DNA from: Hyphomicrobiales bacterium
Lineage (GTDB): Bacteria > Pseudomonadota > Alphaproteobacteria > Rhizobiales > Aestuariivirgaceae
Reading direction: 5' to 3'
Assembly (NCBI GenBank): GCA_016792825.1
Contig: JAEUMI010000066.1
Coordinates: forward strand, 1-37,539
DNA length: 37,539 nt
The translations under genes were made by a program, and so were the position numbers. Shown piece by piece: positions 15,467-23,780 of the stretch. A model generated the notes under the pieces. The model saw only the letters and a list, made by a program, of their open reading frames with translations. It ran no database searches and had not been told where the DNA came from. How positions within the stretch are numbered: position 1 is the stretch's first letter; each line of letters opens with the position of its first letter.

Positions 15467-16777
15467 CTATTCGGCGGCCTTGAGGGCCATGGGATTGTTC
15501 GGGTGAGTGGTCCAGTTGGCATAGTCCCGGTTGATCTTGCGGCCGGTTCTGGGGTCGGTTCCACTGGTTTGCTGCACCATGGTGATGCAATCCTCAACCG
15601 GGCAGACTTCCACGCAGAGGTTGCAGGCCACGCATTCATTGTCCATCACCTCAAAATGGCGCTTGCCATTCTTGGTTTGCATGATGGCCTGGTGCGAGGT
15701 GTCCTCGCAGGCGGCGTAACAGCGGCCGCATTTTATGCAGAGGTCCTGATCGATTTTCGCCTTGGCAATGTAGTTGAGATTGAGATATTGCCAATCCGTG
15801 ACATTGCCCACGGCGCGGCTGCGGAAATCCTCGATTGTGCCGTAACCCTTCTCATCCATCCAGCGCGACAGGCCGGTTACCATTTCTTCGACAATCTTGA
15901 AGCCATAGGTCATGGCGGCAGTGCAGACCTGCACCGAGCCGCAGGACAACGCGATGAATTCAGCGGCGTCGCGCCAGTTGGTAATGCCGCCGATGCCTGA
16001 AATCGGCAGTCCGGCGGTTTCCCTGTCACGGGCAATTTCGGCCACCATGTTGAGCGCAATGGGTTTCACCGCCGGGCCGCAATAACCGCCATGGCTGCCC
16101 TTGCCATCAATCGAGGGCATGGGGGAGAAGTTGTCGAGGTCAATGGAAATGATGGAACTGATGGTGTTGATAAGCGACACGGCATCGGCGCCACCCTTCA
16201 TGGCGGCGCGGGCGGGGTAGCGGATGTCGGTGATGTTGGGGGTGAGTTTCACGATCACGGGCATGCGGGTGTGCTGCTTGCACCAGCGCGCCACCATTTC
16301 GATATATTCGGGAACCTGGCCGACGGAGGCGCCCATGCCGCGTTCCGACATGCCATGCGGGCAGCCGAAATTCAGTTCCACCGCATCGGCGCCGGTTTCA
16401 TCGACGGCGGCGAGAATTTGTTTCCACGGCAGTTCCTCGCAGGGCACCATAAGGGAGACCACCATTGCGCGGTCGGGCCATTCGCGCTTCACCTTCTTGA
16501 TTTCCTGAAGGTTGATCTGCAGGGGCCTATCGGTGATGAGCTCGATATTGTTGAGACCGAGAAGACGCCGGTCGGCACCATGGATGGCGCCATAGCGCGG
16601 GCCATTGACGTTAACGATGGGCGGGCCTTCTTCGCCGAGAGTTTTCCACACCACGCCGCCCCAGCCTGCCTTGAAGGCGCGCACGACGTTGTATTCCTTG
16701 TCGGTGGGCGGAGCCGAAGCCAGCCAGAAAGGATTGGGAGATTTGATGCCGACAAAATTGGTGCGAAGGTCAGCCAT
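15467..16777 (-). CDS. preA: NAD-dependent dihydropyrimidine dehydrogenase, subunit PreA
   Basis: With PreT it reduces uracil and thymine to the 5,6-dihydro forms using NADH, the first reductive step of pyrimidine breakdown. The protein has 436 residues. The FMN-binding TIM barrel (about 1-310) carries the active-site cysteine in ELNFGCPHGMSERG (Cys139), and substrate-contact asparagines in SLINT-type loops. The C-terminal ferredoxin module (about 335-410) has two [4Fe-4S] motifs, CIKCGRCYAAC and CVACNLCVEVC, that connect to PreT. GAGGAG before the ATG overlaps the region just after the preT stop, eleven bases away, so the two are one operon. Neighbouring hydantoinase and ureidopropionase genes are absent from the window. 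Confidence 0.95.
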   Translation of the reverse strand: MADLRTNFVGIKSPNPFWLASAPPTDKEYNVVRAFKAGWGGVVWKTLGEEGPPIVNVNGPRYGAIHGADRRLLGLNNIELITDRPLQINLQEIKKVKREWPDRAMVVSLMVPCEELPWKQILAAVDETGADAVELNFGCPHGMSERGMGASVGQVPEYIEMVARWCKQHTRMPVIVKLTPNITDIRYPARAAMKGGADAVSLINTISSIISIDLDNFSPMPSIDGKGSHGGYCGPAVKPIALNMVAEIARDRETAGLPISGIGGITNWRDAAEFIALSCGSVQVCTAAMTYGFKIVEEMVTGLSRWMDEKGYGTIEDFRSRAVGNVTDWQYLNLNYIAKAKIDQDLCIKCGRCYAACEDTSHQAIMQTKNGKRHFEVMDNECVACNLCVEVCPVEDCITMVQQTSGTDPRTGRKINRDYANWTTHPNNPMALKAAE

Positions 16778-16788
16778 GGGGTTTCTCC

Positions 16789-18123
16789 TCAGCTTATCAG
16801 ATGTGCGTGGATGGATTCAGCGGCCCGGCGGCCATCATCGACGGCGGCAACGGTCAGGTCCTGACCTCCCGCCGCGCAATCGCCGCCAGCCCAGATGCCC
16901 TTCACGCTGGTGCGTTTTTCGGCATCGACAACAATACGCCCGCCGCTCAAGGCAAGGGCGCCGCCGGTCACATCTATGGCCGTCTGGCCGATGGCCTTGA
17001 AGATCATGTCGGCGCCGATCTCGATGGTTTCGCCAGTTGGCTCCAGCTTGCCATCAATCTCCTGCACGTAGTCGCAGCCGAGGCCGATGGCTTTCCTGCC
17101 GTTGGTCAGAACTCTTTTAGGCTGCAGCCAATGCTTGATTTTCACGCCTTTGGTCTGGGCCAGATCCTGCTCATAGGAGCTCGCCTTCATGTGTTCAGCG
17201 CCCCGCCGGTACAGAATTGTCACATCTTCCGCCCCCAGAAGCTTGGACTGGATGGCGATATCAATGGCGGTCATGCCGCCGCCGATTACCAGCACGCGAC
17301 GCCCGACGGGCAATTTGCCGAGGTCCCTGGCCTGGCGCAGTTCGGCAATATATTTGACAGCGTCCTCGATGCCTTCGGCATCCTCGCGTTCGGCCCCCAG
17401 CGCATTCACGCCCTGCAGACCCAGCCCCAAGAATACCGCATCAAAGTCGCGCTGCAAGTCCTTGAGCTGCAGGTCTTTGCCGAAAACCTTGCCGGTCTGG
17501 ACGGCAATGCCGCCAATGGAAAGGACAAACTCAACTTCCCTGGCGGCAAAATCATCAACAGCCTTGTAGGCGGCAATGCCAAATTCGTTGAGGCCGCCGG
17601 CTTTGTTGCGGGCCTCGAAAATCGTCACCTCATGGCCATGCATGGCTAGCCGGTGGGCGCAAGCGAGGCCTGCGGGACCGCCGCCGACCACGGCTATTCT
17701 CTTGCCCGTGGAATTGGCCCGGGCGAAGGGATGTTTCTTCTCTGCCATCAATTCATCGGTGGCGTAGCGCTGCAGCATTCCTATCTTGACGGGCTTGCCT
17801 TCAGCTTTCTCGCGGACGCAGGCTTCCTCGCAGAGGGTCTCGGTGGGGCAGACGCGGGCGCACATGCCGCCCAGGATGTTCTGGTCAAAAATTGTTTTCG
17901 CGGCATTCTTCGGGTGGCCCGTGGAAATCTGGCGGATGAAGAGGGGAATATCGATGGAGGTGGGGCAAGCCGCCATGCAAGGCGCATCATAGCAGAAATA
18001 ACAGCGGTCGGCTTCGACAAGGGCTTCATGACCGGTGAGCCGGGGGTGCAGGTCAGCAAAGTTTTTGGCATATTGCGCCCTGTCCAGGCGGTTGCCAGCA
18101 ATCCCTTCCACTCGCGCTGCCAT
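16789..18123 (-). CDS. preT: NAD-dependent dihydropyrimidine dehydrogenase, subunit PreT
   Basis: NADH-oxidising flavoprotein partner of PreA, related to the small subunit of glutamate synthase. The protein is 444 residues from the ATG at 18123, which has a strong GGAGGAAG site. An in-frame upstream start would add 31 unrelated residues. The N-terminal iron-sulfur region has [14 protein letters not shown] (Cys41, 44, 49, 53) and [18 protein letters not shown] near 80-95. The FAD-binding [18 protein letters not shown] is near 133, and a second dinucleotide fold, [17 protein letters not shown], is near 250. The C-terminus has [20 protein letters not shown], the usual flavin-contact end. The gene is divergent from the dehydratase gene across a 149-base AT-rich region. 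Confidence 0.95.
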   Translation of the reverse strand: MAARVEGIAGNRLDRAQYAKNFADLHPRLTGHEALVEADRCYFCYDAPCMAACPTSIDIPLFIRQISTGHPKNAAKTIFDQNILGGMCARVCPTETLCEEACVREKAEGKPVKIGMLQRYATDELMAEKKHPFARANSTGKRIAVVGGGPAGLACAHRLAMHGHEVTIFEARNKAGGLNEFGIAAYKAVDDFAAREVEFVLSIGGIAVQTGKVFGKDLQLKDLQRDFDAVFLGLGLQGVNALGAEREDAEGIEDAVKYIAELRQARDLGKLPVGRRVLVIGGGMTAIDIAIQSKLLGAEDVTILYRRGAEHMKASSYEQDLAQTKGVKIKHWLQPKRVLTNGRKAIGLGCDYVQEIDGKLEPTGETIEIGADMIFKAIGQTAIDVTGGALALSGGRIVVDAEKRTSVKGIWAGGDCAAGGQDLTVAAVDDGRRAAESIHAHLIS

Positions 18124-18272
18124 TGCACTTCCTCCAGAAGTTGTATTTTGTTTGTTTTGACGAAGATGACAGGATTTGTTCAAATGGTCAAATTTCGGAA
18201 TACCAGAGCATTGCAATAGACGTCACAGATTATCCGTTCTATTGTATGATAAATAATAACAAGAGGCGTCTG
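18124..18272. promoter_or_regulatory. AT-rich divergent promoter region, preT / dehydratase
   Basis: This 149-base gap is far more AT-rich than its surroundings. It holds a short inverted repeat, ATTTG-TT-CAAAT (18174-18185). It also holds a possible -10, TATGAT (18245-18250), inside TTGTATGAT...ACAA (18242-18262), which resembles GntR-family operators. AGAGG at 18262-18266 is the ribosome site for the dehydratase. No regulator gene is adjacent. Confidence 0.35.
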
Positions 18273-20072
18273 ATGTCAGTTGGGAAAAAGAAACTAAGAT
18301 TCCGTTCACAAAACTGGTTTGATAATCCGGACAACGCCGACATGACGGCGCTCTATCTGGAGCGGTATCTCAACTACGGATTTACGCGGGGCGAATTGCA
18401 GGGCAGCAAGCCGATCATCGGCATTGCCCAGACGGGCTCAGATTTATCGCCGTGCAACCGGGCGCATGTGGACCTGGTGATGCGGGTGCGGGACGGCATA
18501 ACCGCGGCAGGCGGCGTTCCCCTTGAATTTCCCATTCATCCCATTCAGGAAACGGGCAAGCGGCCCACCGCCAGCCTGGACCGCAATCTCTCCTATCTTT
18601 CGCTGGTTGAAGTGCTTTACGGCTATCCCCTCGATGGCGTTGTCCTCACCATCGGCTGTGACAAGACAACGCCGGCCTGTCTGATGGCGGCGGCGACAGT
18701 CGATATTCCGGCAATTGCCCTTTCTTCCGGCCCCATGCTCAATGGCTGGTACCAGGGGCAGCGCACGGGGTCCGGCACCATTGTCTGGCTGGCACGGGAA
18801 AAACTGGCCACGGGCGAATTGGACTATGAAGGATTCGTTGAACTGGTGGCGACGTCGGCGCCTTCGACCGGGTTCTGCAACACCATGGGCACGGCGACGA
18901 CGATGAACTCCCTGGCTGAGGCGTTGGGGATGTCGCTACCCGGCAATGCGGTCATTCCGGCCCCGTACCGCGAGCGCGGGCAAATAGCCTATGAAACTGG
19001 TCGCCGCTCCGTTGAAATGGTGCTTGAAGATCTGACGCCGTCAAAGATCATGACGCGGAAGGCTTTTGAAAATGCCATCGTGGTGAACTCGGCGATTGGC
19101 GGTTCGACCAATGCACCAAATCATCTCAACGCCATTGCCCGCCACATGGGGGTTCCCCTCGAAGTGAAGGATTGGGAAGCCCATGGGCATGATGTTCCAC
19201 TGCTGGTGAACCTGCAGCCGGCGGGTGAATATCTGGGTGAAGATTTTCATCGGGCCGGCGGCGTTCCGGCCGTTGTGGCCGAACTCATTGCCAAAGGCCG
19301 CATCCATGAAGACGCAATCACCGCCAATGGCAAGACGATTGGCGAAAACTGCAAGGACAAGTTCTCCTGGGACCGCAATGTCATCAGGGCCTATGGCGAG
19401 CCGTTGATGAATAATGCGGGCTTCAAGATGTTTACCGGTAACCTGTTTGACAGCGCTATCATGAAAACCTCAGTGATCTCGGAGGAATTCCGTCAGCGCT
19501 ATCTCTCAAATCCAAAAGACCCGAACGCTTTCGAGGCCAAGGCCATCGTTTTCGACGGACCGGAAGACTACCACGCGACAATCGATGATCCCAAGCTGGG
19601 CATTGATGAGAACACCATTCTCTTCATGCGGGGCACGGGCCCGCTGGGCTATCCGGGGGCTGCCGAAGTCGTCAATATGCGCGCTCCCACCACGCTTCTG
19701 GAGAAAGGGGTGCGCTCGCTCCCGTGCGTGGGGGATGGCAGGCAATCCGGCACTTCGGGCTCGCCATCCATTCTCAATGCTTCGCCGGAGGCTGCGGCAG
19801 GCGGCGGCCTTGCGATTTTGAGGAACGGCGACAGGGTGCGGGTTGATCTCAATACCGGGGCGTTGAACGTGCTGCTTCCGGAAGCAGAAATCGCCAAACG
19901 CCGCGCGGCGCTGGCGGCGGCAGGCGGCTACAAGGTCCCCGAAAGCCAGACACCATGGCAGGAAATCTTCCGCGCCAACACGGACCAGCTGGCACAGGGC
20001 ATGGTTCTGAAAGGCGCTGTAAAATTCCAGCGCATTGCCAAGACCAAGGGAATCCCGCGCGATAACCACTGA
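18273..20072 (+). CDS. IlvD/Edd-family sugar-acid dehydratase (arabinonate/xylonate type)
   Basis: Iron-sulfur dehydratase that converts an aldonate to a 2-keto-3-deoxy acid. The 599 residues match the L-arabinonate/D-xylonate dehydratase branch. The likely [2Fe-2S] ligands are Cys61 (DLSPCNRAH), Cys129 ([12 protein letters not shown]) and Cys202 ([10 protein letters not shown]), at almost the spacing of those enzymes. The Ser in [11 protein letters not shown] (about 495) is the expected catalytic base. The start at 18273 has AGAGG seven bases upstream and gives the family's usual N-terminus, [20 protein letters not shown]. An upstream in-frame ATG would add 50 AT-rich, unrelated residues. 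The TGA overlaps the mutarotase ATG by one base. The exact sugar acid cannot be fixed from sequence. Confidence 0.9.
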   Translation: MSVGKKKLRFRSQNWFDNPDNADMTALYLERYLNYGFTRGELQGSKPIIGIAQTGSDLSPCNRAHVDLVMRVRDGITAAGGVPLEFPIHPIQETGKRPTASLDRNLSYLSLVEVLYGYPLDGVVLTIGCDKTTPACLMAAATVDIPAIALSSGPMLNGWYQGQRTGSGTIVWLAREKLATGELDYEGFVELVATSAPSTGFCNTMGTATTMNSLAEALGMSLPGNAVIPAPYRERGQIAYETGRRSVEMVLEDLTPSKIMTRKAFENAIVVNSAIGGSTNAPNHLNAIARHMGVPLEVKDWEAHGHDVPLLVNLQPAGEYLGEDFHRAGGVPAVVAELIAKGRIHEDAITANGKTIGENCKDKFSWDRNVIRAYGEPLMNNAGFKMFTGNLFDSAIMKTSVISEEFRQRYLSNPKDPNAFEAKAIVFDGPEDYHATIDDPKLGIDENTILFMRGTGPLGYPGAAEVVNMRAPTTLLEKGVRSLPCVGDGRQSGTSGSPSILNASPEAAAGGGLAILRNGDRVRVDLNTGALNVLLPEAEIAKRRAALAAAGGYKVPESQTPWQEIFRANTDQLAQGMVLKGAVKFQRIAKTKGIPRDNH

Positions 20073-20989
20073 TGCTGGAACTCAAATCAAAAGGCCATCG
20101 GGCAATTTTTTCGCGACTTGGCGCGAAGCTCGTGTCGTTTTACACCGACGGCATCGACGTGGTGGCGGGGCCGGGAAGCGATGCGGACGCCCTGGCCAGC
20201 GACTGGTTTTCGGGCGCGGTCACGGGGCGGTATGCCGGGCGAATTACTAAGGCGCGTTTCATGCTGGATGGCGAGGAAGTCCGCCTTGTTCCCAATGTGG
20301 GGGAAGACCAGCTTCACGGGGGCCCGCAGGATTTCTGCAATGCCATGTGGAAGTCTGCCTATATCGACAATGGCATCCGCTTCACGTTGCATTCGCCCGA
20401 TGGCGACCAGGGGTTTCCCGGCGCCATGGAGGTGAGCGCCACTTACCGGTTGATCGACACGGTGCTGTCACTCGATCTTGAAGCCACGACGACAAAGCCC
20501 ACGGTGGTCAACCTCACAAACCATGCCTACTGGAACCTGGCGGGTAGCGGTTCCGGCCTTGATCAGGAAGTGGAGATGCCCGCCGATCATTACCTGCCGC
20601 TGCAGGGACCCAAGCTCCCCACTGGCGAAATCAGGGATGTGACGGGAACGGTGTTTGATTTCCGCAAGCTTCGCAAAGTGGGACAGGCCTATGACGCCTG
20701 TTTCTGCCTGAATGGAAAGCGCGGGCAATTGCGTAAGGGCCTCACGTTGCGCGATCCGGACTCAGGCCGGACAATGGAGGTTTACACGACAGAGTGCGCC
20801 ATTCAGTTTTATACAGCGGACCATTTCGGGCCGAAGCTTCCCGGCAAGTATGGCCCGCTGGTGCAGCACGGGTCTATTGCGATTGAACCGCAGAACTACC
20901 CCGATGCACCGAACCATGCGAATTTTCCCTCTTCCGTTCTTCGCCCCGGCGAAGTTTACCACCACCGCATTGAATGGCGGTTTCTTTAA
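20072..20989 (+). CDS. Aldose 1-epimerase family protein
   Basis: A 305-residue galactose-mutarotase-fold protein, expected to interconvert alpha and beta anomers of an aldose. Conserved blocks are GRYAGRITKARFMLDG near residue 50, NLTNHAYWNLAGSGSG near 150 with a likely catalytic histidine, and FCLNGKRGQLRKGLTL near 210. IAIEPQNYPDAPNHANFPSS near 270 contains the catalytic glutamate. The ATG overlaps the dehydratase stop (TGATG), so expression is coupled and the enzyme probably acts on the sugar whose acid feeds that dehydratase. The stop overlaps the DM13 gene by four bases on the opposite strand. Confidence 0.9.
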   Translation: MLELKSKGHRAIFSRLGAKLVSFYTDGIDVVAGPGSDADALASDWFSGAVTGRYAGRITKARFMLDGEEVRLVPNVGEDQLHGGPQDFCNAMWKSAYIDNGIRFTLHSPDGDQGFPGAMEVSATYRLIDTVLSLDLEATTTKPTVVNLTNHAYWNLAGSGSGLDQEVEMPADHYLPLQGPKLPTGEIRDVTGTVFDFRKLRKVGQAYDACFCLNGKRGQLRKGLTLRDPDSGRTMEVYTTECAIQFYTADHFGPKLPGKYGPLVQHGSIAIEPQNYPDAPNHANFPSSVLRPGEVYHHRIEWRFL

Positions 20990-21474
20990 ACGCCCGGTTT
21001 CAGGTCAGCGGCGGAAAACAGCACGCCGAATTGCTCACACCAAATGACGACTGACTTGTAGTCCGAGAGGTTGACGTCACTTGGGATTACATAATTCTGG
21101 TCGCCAATATTGCCCTTGAGTGGGCCGAGGCCAACCCATGTGCTGGCTTTTACATCGGCGGAGGCCTTGATGTTTTCGGCTTTTACCAGCCAGACTTTGA
21201 GGTCTGGGCCGTTGGTGGCCTCGAAATTTGTAAAGCGCAGGACTTTTGTGCCGGAGTCGTTTTCAAAAATGGTGGCCGTACCCTTGCCGTGATGCACGCT
21301 GTCGGCGTCACGGAATTCACCCATGGCTGCAGTTTTCATTTGCAACTCCACGGGAAGTTCTTCGGCCACCACACGGTCGATCCACAAGGGTGAGGCGAGA
21401 TACCAAAAAGCATTGCCCGCAACGAAACCGATGGTTCCGGCGATGATGGCCGTTGCGATGAGCTTTCGGGACAT
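20986..21474 (-). CDS. DM13-domain protein with N-terminal membrane anchor
   Basis: A 162-residue protein: a hydrophobic helix at about residues 4-24 (LIATAIIAGTIGFVAGNAFW), a 35-residue linker, then a DM13 domain. The domain reads GTATIFENDSGTKVLRFTNF, then NGPDLKVWLVKAENI, GPLKGNIGDQNYVIPSDVNL, and SVVIWCEQFGVLFSAADL with a conserved cysteine. DM13 domains are proposed to act in redox or electron transfer through that cysteine, but experimental support is thin. The protein is probably anchored in the inner membrane with the domain in the periplasm. AGGAGC seven bases before the ATG at 21474 fixes the start over the longer reading from 21534. The gene is next to priA with no functional link apparent. 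Confidence 0.85.
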   Translation of the reverse strand: MSRKLIATAIIAGTIGFVAGNAFWYLASPLWIDRVVAEELPVELQMKTAAMGEFRDADSVHHGKGTATIFENDSGTKVLRFTNFEATNGPDLKVWLVKAENIKASADVKASTWVGLGPLKGNIGDQNYVIPSDVNLSDYKSVVIWCEQFGVLFSAADLKPGV

Positions 21475-21554
21475 GATTTGCTCCTTGGTTGCTGAACCGT
21501 TCATTGCGTGAAGTGAAAGATCACTGCAACTCACATTCCCGGTACCAGGTGTGA

Positions 21555-23726
21555 TTACAAGAAACTATAGGGGTCCACATCAATCCCGAGATGGATTGAG
21601 CCCTTTGGCTTTATGTCCTTCAGCCATTGGCGCAGGAAAGCCTGGATATTCACTTCGCGCGGGGCCTTTACCAGAAAGCGCCAGCGGAAACGCCCGCGGA
21701 CGATGTGGATGGGGGCGGTTGCCGGTCCCAGGATCACAACGCCTTCGCCCGTTGGTGCCGCCCTGGCGACAAGGCGCACGAAATGCTCAGTTTCCGCCGC
21801 GTCGCTACCGGCGATGATGATGGCGGCAAGCCGTCCGTAGGGCGGGAGTCCGGCATTCTCGCGGATGAGTTTCTCCTGGGCGAGATAGCCCTCACGGTCA
21901 CCCTTCTTCAGGGCCTGCATGAGGGGGTGTTCGGGCATGTGGGTTTGCACCAGGGCATGGCCGGGCTTTTCACCGCGGCCGGCGCGGCCAGCCACTTGCG
22001 CCATGAGGGCCCAAGTGCGCTCGCCGGCGCGCGGGTCGGAGGATTCCAGGGCGAGGTCGGCATCGACGACTCCGACAAAGGTGAGAAACGGAAAGTGATG
22101 ACCCTTGGCCACAAGCTGGGTGCCAATCACCAAATTGTATTCGCCCTTGGCCACGTCGCGGATGACATCGCGCAGGAAAACGCCGCGAGCGAGGTCGCTG
22201 GACAGAATGGCAATCCGCGCTTCGGGAAACCGCTGGACCGCCTCTTCGGCCAAGCGCTCGATGCCGGGACCGCAGGGCACGAGCTTGCCTTCGACGCCGC
22301 ATTGCGGGCAGGACTGCGGCGTTGGTTCATGATGGCCGCAGTGATGGCAGATGAGCTGGCGGCGGAAACGGTGCTCCACCAGCGAGGCGGCGCAATTGGG
22401 GCAATCCATGCGATGGCCACAGGCGCGGCAGACGGTGACGGGGGCATAGCCGCGGCGGTTGAGAAAGAGAAGGGCCTGATCGCCTGACGCCAAAGTGGCG
22501 GTGATGTTTTCAATGAAGGGGGCCGACAACCAGGCGCCGGGCTCAAGCGGGGTTTTGCGCATGTCGACGAGATCAATCTCGGGTAGTTCGGGGCGGCCAT
22601 GCCGGTCGTTCAGTTTCACATGGCCATAGCGGCCCCGGTCGGCATTGACGATGGATTCAAGCGAGGGTGTGGCCGACGACAGGATAATCGGGAATTTTCC
22701 GATGGAGCCATAGAGCACGGCCATGTCGCGGGCGTGGTAGGTGACGCCGTCGTCCTGCTTGTAGGCGCTTTCATGTTCCTCATCGACAACGATGAGGCCC
22801 AGCTTTTTCCATGGCAGGAAAAGAGCGGAGCGGGCGCCGACGACTATTTTTGCCTCGCCGCTAGCAACGCCGCGCCAGACGCGTTCGCGTTCGCGGGGCC
22901 GCAGGTCGGAATGCCATTGGGCGGGCTCGCAGGCAAAGCGGGTTTCAACGCGGGTGATGAATCCAGCGGTGAGCGCAATTTCGGGAAGCAGCAAGAGTAC
23001 CTGCCCGCCGGCGGCGAGAGCCGCCGCCATGGCTTCGAAATAAACCTCGGTCTTGCCGGAACCGGTGACGCCATCAAAGAGCATGACCCTGGTGCTGCGG
23101 GAAGTGACGACAGCGCGAAGCTCCTGGGCAGCGAGCTGTTGTTGCTTGGACAGCGTGAGGCCACCGGCGTTCAGGTTGGGCAATTGGAAAGCTTTATGCG
23201 CGGGAAGCGCCACGACTTCCAGGGCCCCTTCCTTGGCCATGGATTTTACTACAGAGGTGCCAACGCCGGCGGACTTGGCCAGTTCCGACAGGCGCATGGC
23301 AAAGCCTTCAGCGGCCACATCAAGGACGCGCTGGCGTTGGGGCGTCATGCGGCGGATTGTGCGGCCGGTGGCGCGGTAGGCAACTTGCCCCTTTGCTTCC
23401 TCAAAGGCGCCGGGGCAGCGCAGCACCATGCGCAGCACATTGCCCTTAGGCTCGACGTAATAGTCGGCCAGCCAATCCACAAATTTGCGGTGGATTCCGG
23501 CCATGGGCGGCATGTCGAAACGGGCGATGACATCGCGGAGCTTGGTGCCTTCCGGCGCCTGGGTTTTCAGAGCCCAGACGACGCCGATGAGGCTGCGGGG
23601 GCCAAGCGGCACGGCGACATAGCAACCTTCCTCCAGCACCATTCCGGCGGGAATCCGGTAGGAATAGGGGCCCTCCAGGGCCAGCGGCAAGAGCACATCG
23701 GCGATAGGTCGGGAATCGGAATTCAT
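21555..23726 (-). CDS. priA: Primosomal helicase PriA
   Basis: Superfamily 2 3'-5' DNA helicase that reloads the replisome at stalled forks and D-loops. The protein is 723 residues from the ATG at 23726, beginning MNSDSRPIADVLLPLALEGP. The N-terminal fork-binding domain has YSYRIPAGMVLEEGCYVAVP. The Walker A is LFDGVTGSGKTEVYFEA near residue 205, and the DEAH-box variant is LIVVDEEHESAYKQDDGVTY. The zinc-binding insert has four pairs of cysteines (CRACGHRMDCPNC, then CHHCGHHEPTPQSCPQC). GTQLVAKGHHFPFLTFVGVV and QVAGRAGRGEKPG belong to the second helicase lobe. It is divergent from pabB with only 54 bases between starts. The xerC-fsa-priA neighbourhood is typical of this class. Confidence 0.97.
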   Translation of the reverse strand: MNSDSRPIADVLLPLALEGPYSYRIPAGMVLEEGCYVAVPLGPRSLIGVVWALKTQAPEGTKLRDVIARFDMPPMAGIHRKFVDWLADYYVEPKGNVLRMVLRCPGAFEEAKGQVAYRATGRTIRRMTPQRQRVLDVAAEGFAMRLSELAKSAGVGTSVVKSMAKEGALEVVALPAHKAFQLPNLNAGGLTLSKQQQLAAQELRAVVTSRSTRVMLFDGVTGSGKTEVYFEAMAAALAAGGQVLLLLPEIALTAGFITRVETRFACEPAQWHSDLRPRERERVWRGVASGEAKIVVGARSALFLPWKKLGLIVVDEEHESAYKQDDGVTYHARDMAVLYGSIGKFPIILSSATPSLESIVNADRGRYGHVKLNDRHGRPELPEIDLVDMRKTPLEPGAWLSAPFIENITATLASGDQALLFLNRRGYAPVTVCRACGHRMDCPNCAASLVEHRFRRQLICHHCGHHEPTPQSCPQCGVEGKLVPCGPGIERLAEEAVQRFPEARIAILSSDLARGVFLRDVIRDVAKGEYNLVIGTQLVAKGHHFPFLTFVGVVDADLALESSDPRAGERTWALMAQVAGRAGRGEKPGHALVQTHMPEHPLMQALKKGDREGYLAQEKLIRENAGLPPYGRLAAIIIAGSDAAETEHFVRLVARAAPTGEGVVILGPATAPIHIVRGRFRWRFLVKAPREVNIQAFLRQWLKDIKPKGSIHLGIDVDPYSFL

Positions 23727-23741
23727 GGCTCTGGAATAGTC

Positions 23742-23770
23742 TTGGACGGGAGGGCCTGCCAGTCTTATAT
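23742..23770 (+). promoter_or_regulatory. Predicted pabB promoter
   Basis: TTGGAC (23742-23747) and TTATAT (23765-23770) are exactly 17 bases apart. Transcription would start at about 23777, only about four bases before the pabB ATG. No ribosome site precedes that ATG, which agrees with a leaderless or nearly leaderless message. Confidence 0.5.
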
Positions 23771-23780
23771 CACGCGTGCC

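Noticed and set aside
18123..18272. A 50-residue N-terminal extension of the dehydratase
   Set aside because: It is AT-rich, unlike the rest of the gene, and a good ribosome site and the family N-terminus fall at 18273.
22599..23780. Long open stretch in frame before pabB, opposite priA
   Set aside because: The frame is merely open. The family N-terminus begins at 23781, and the upstream part is the antisense of priA with low-complexity Gly/Ala composition.
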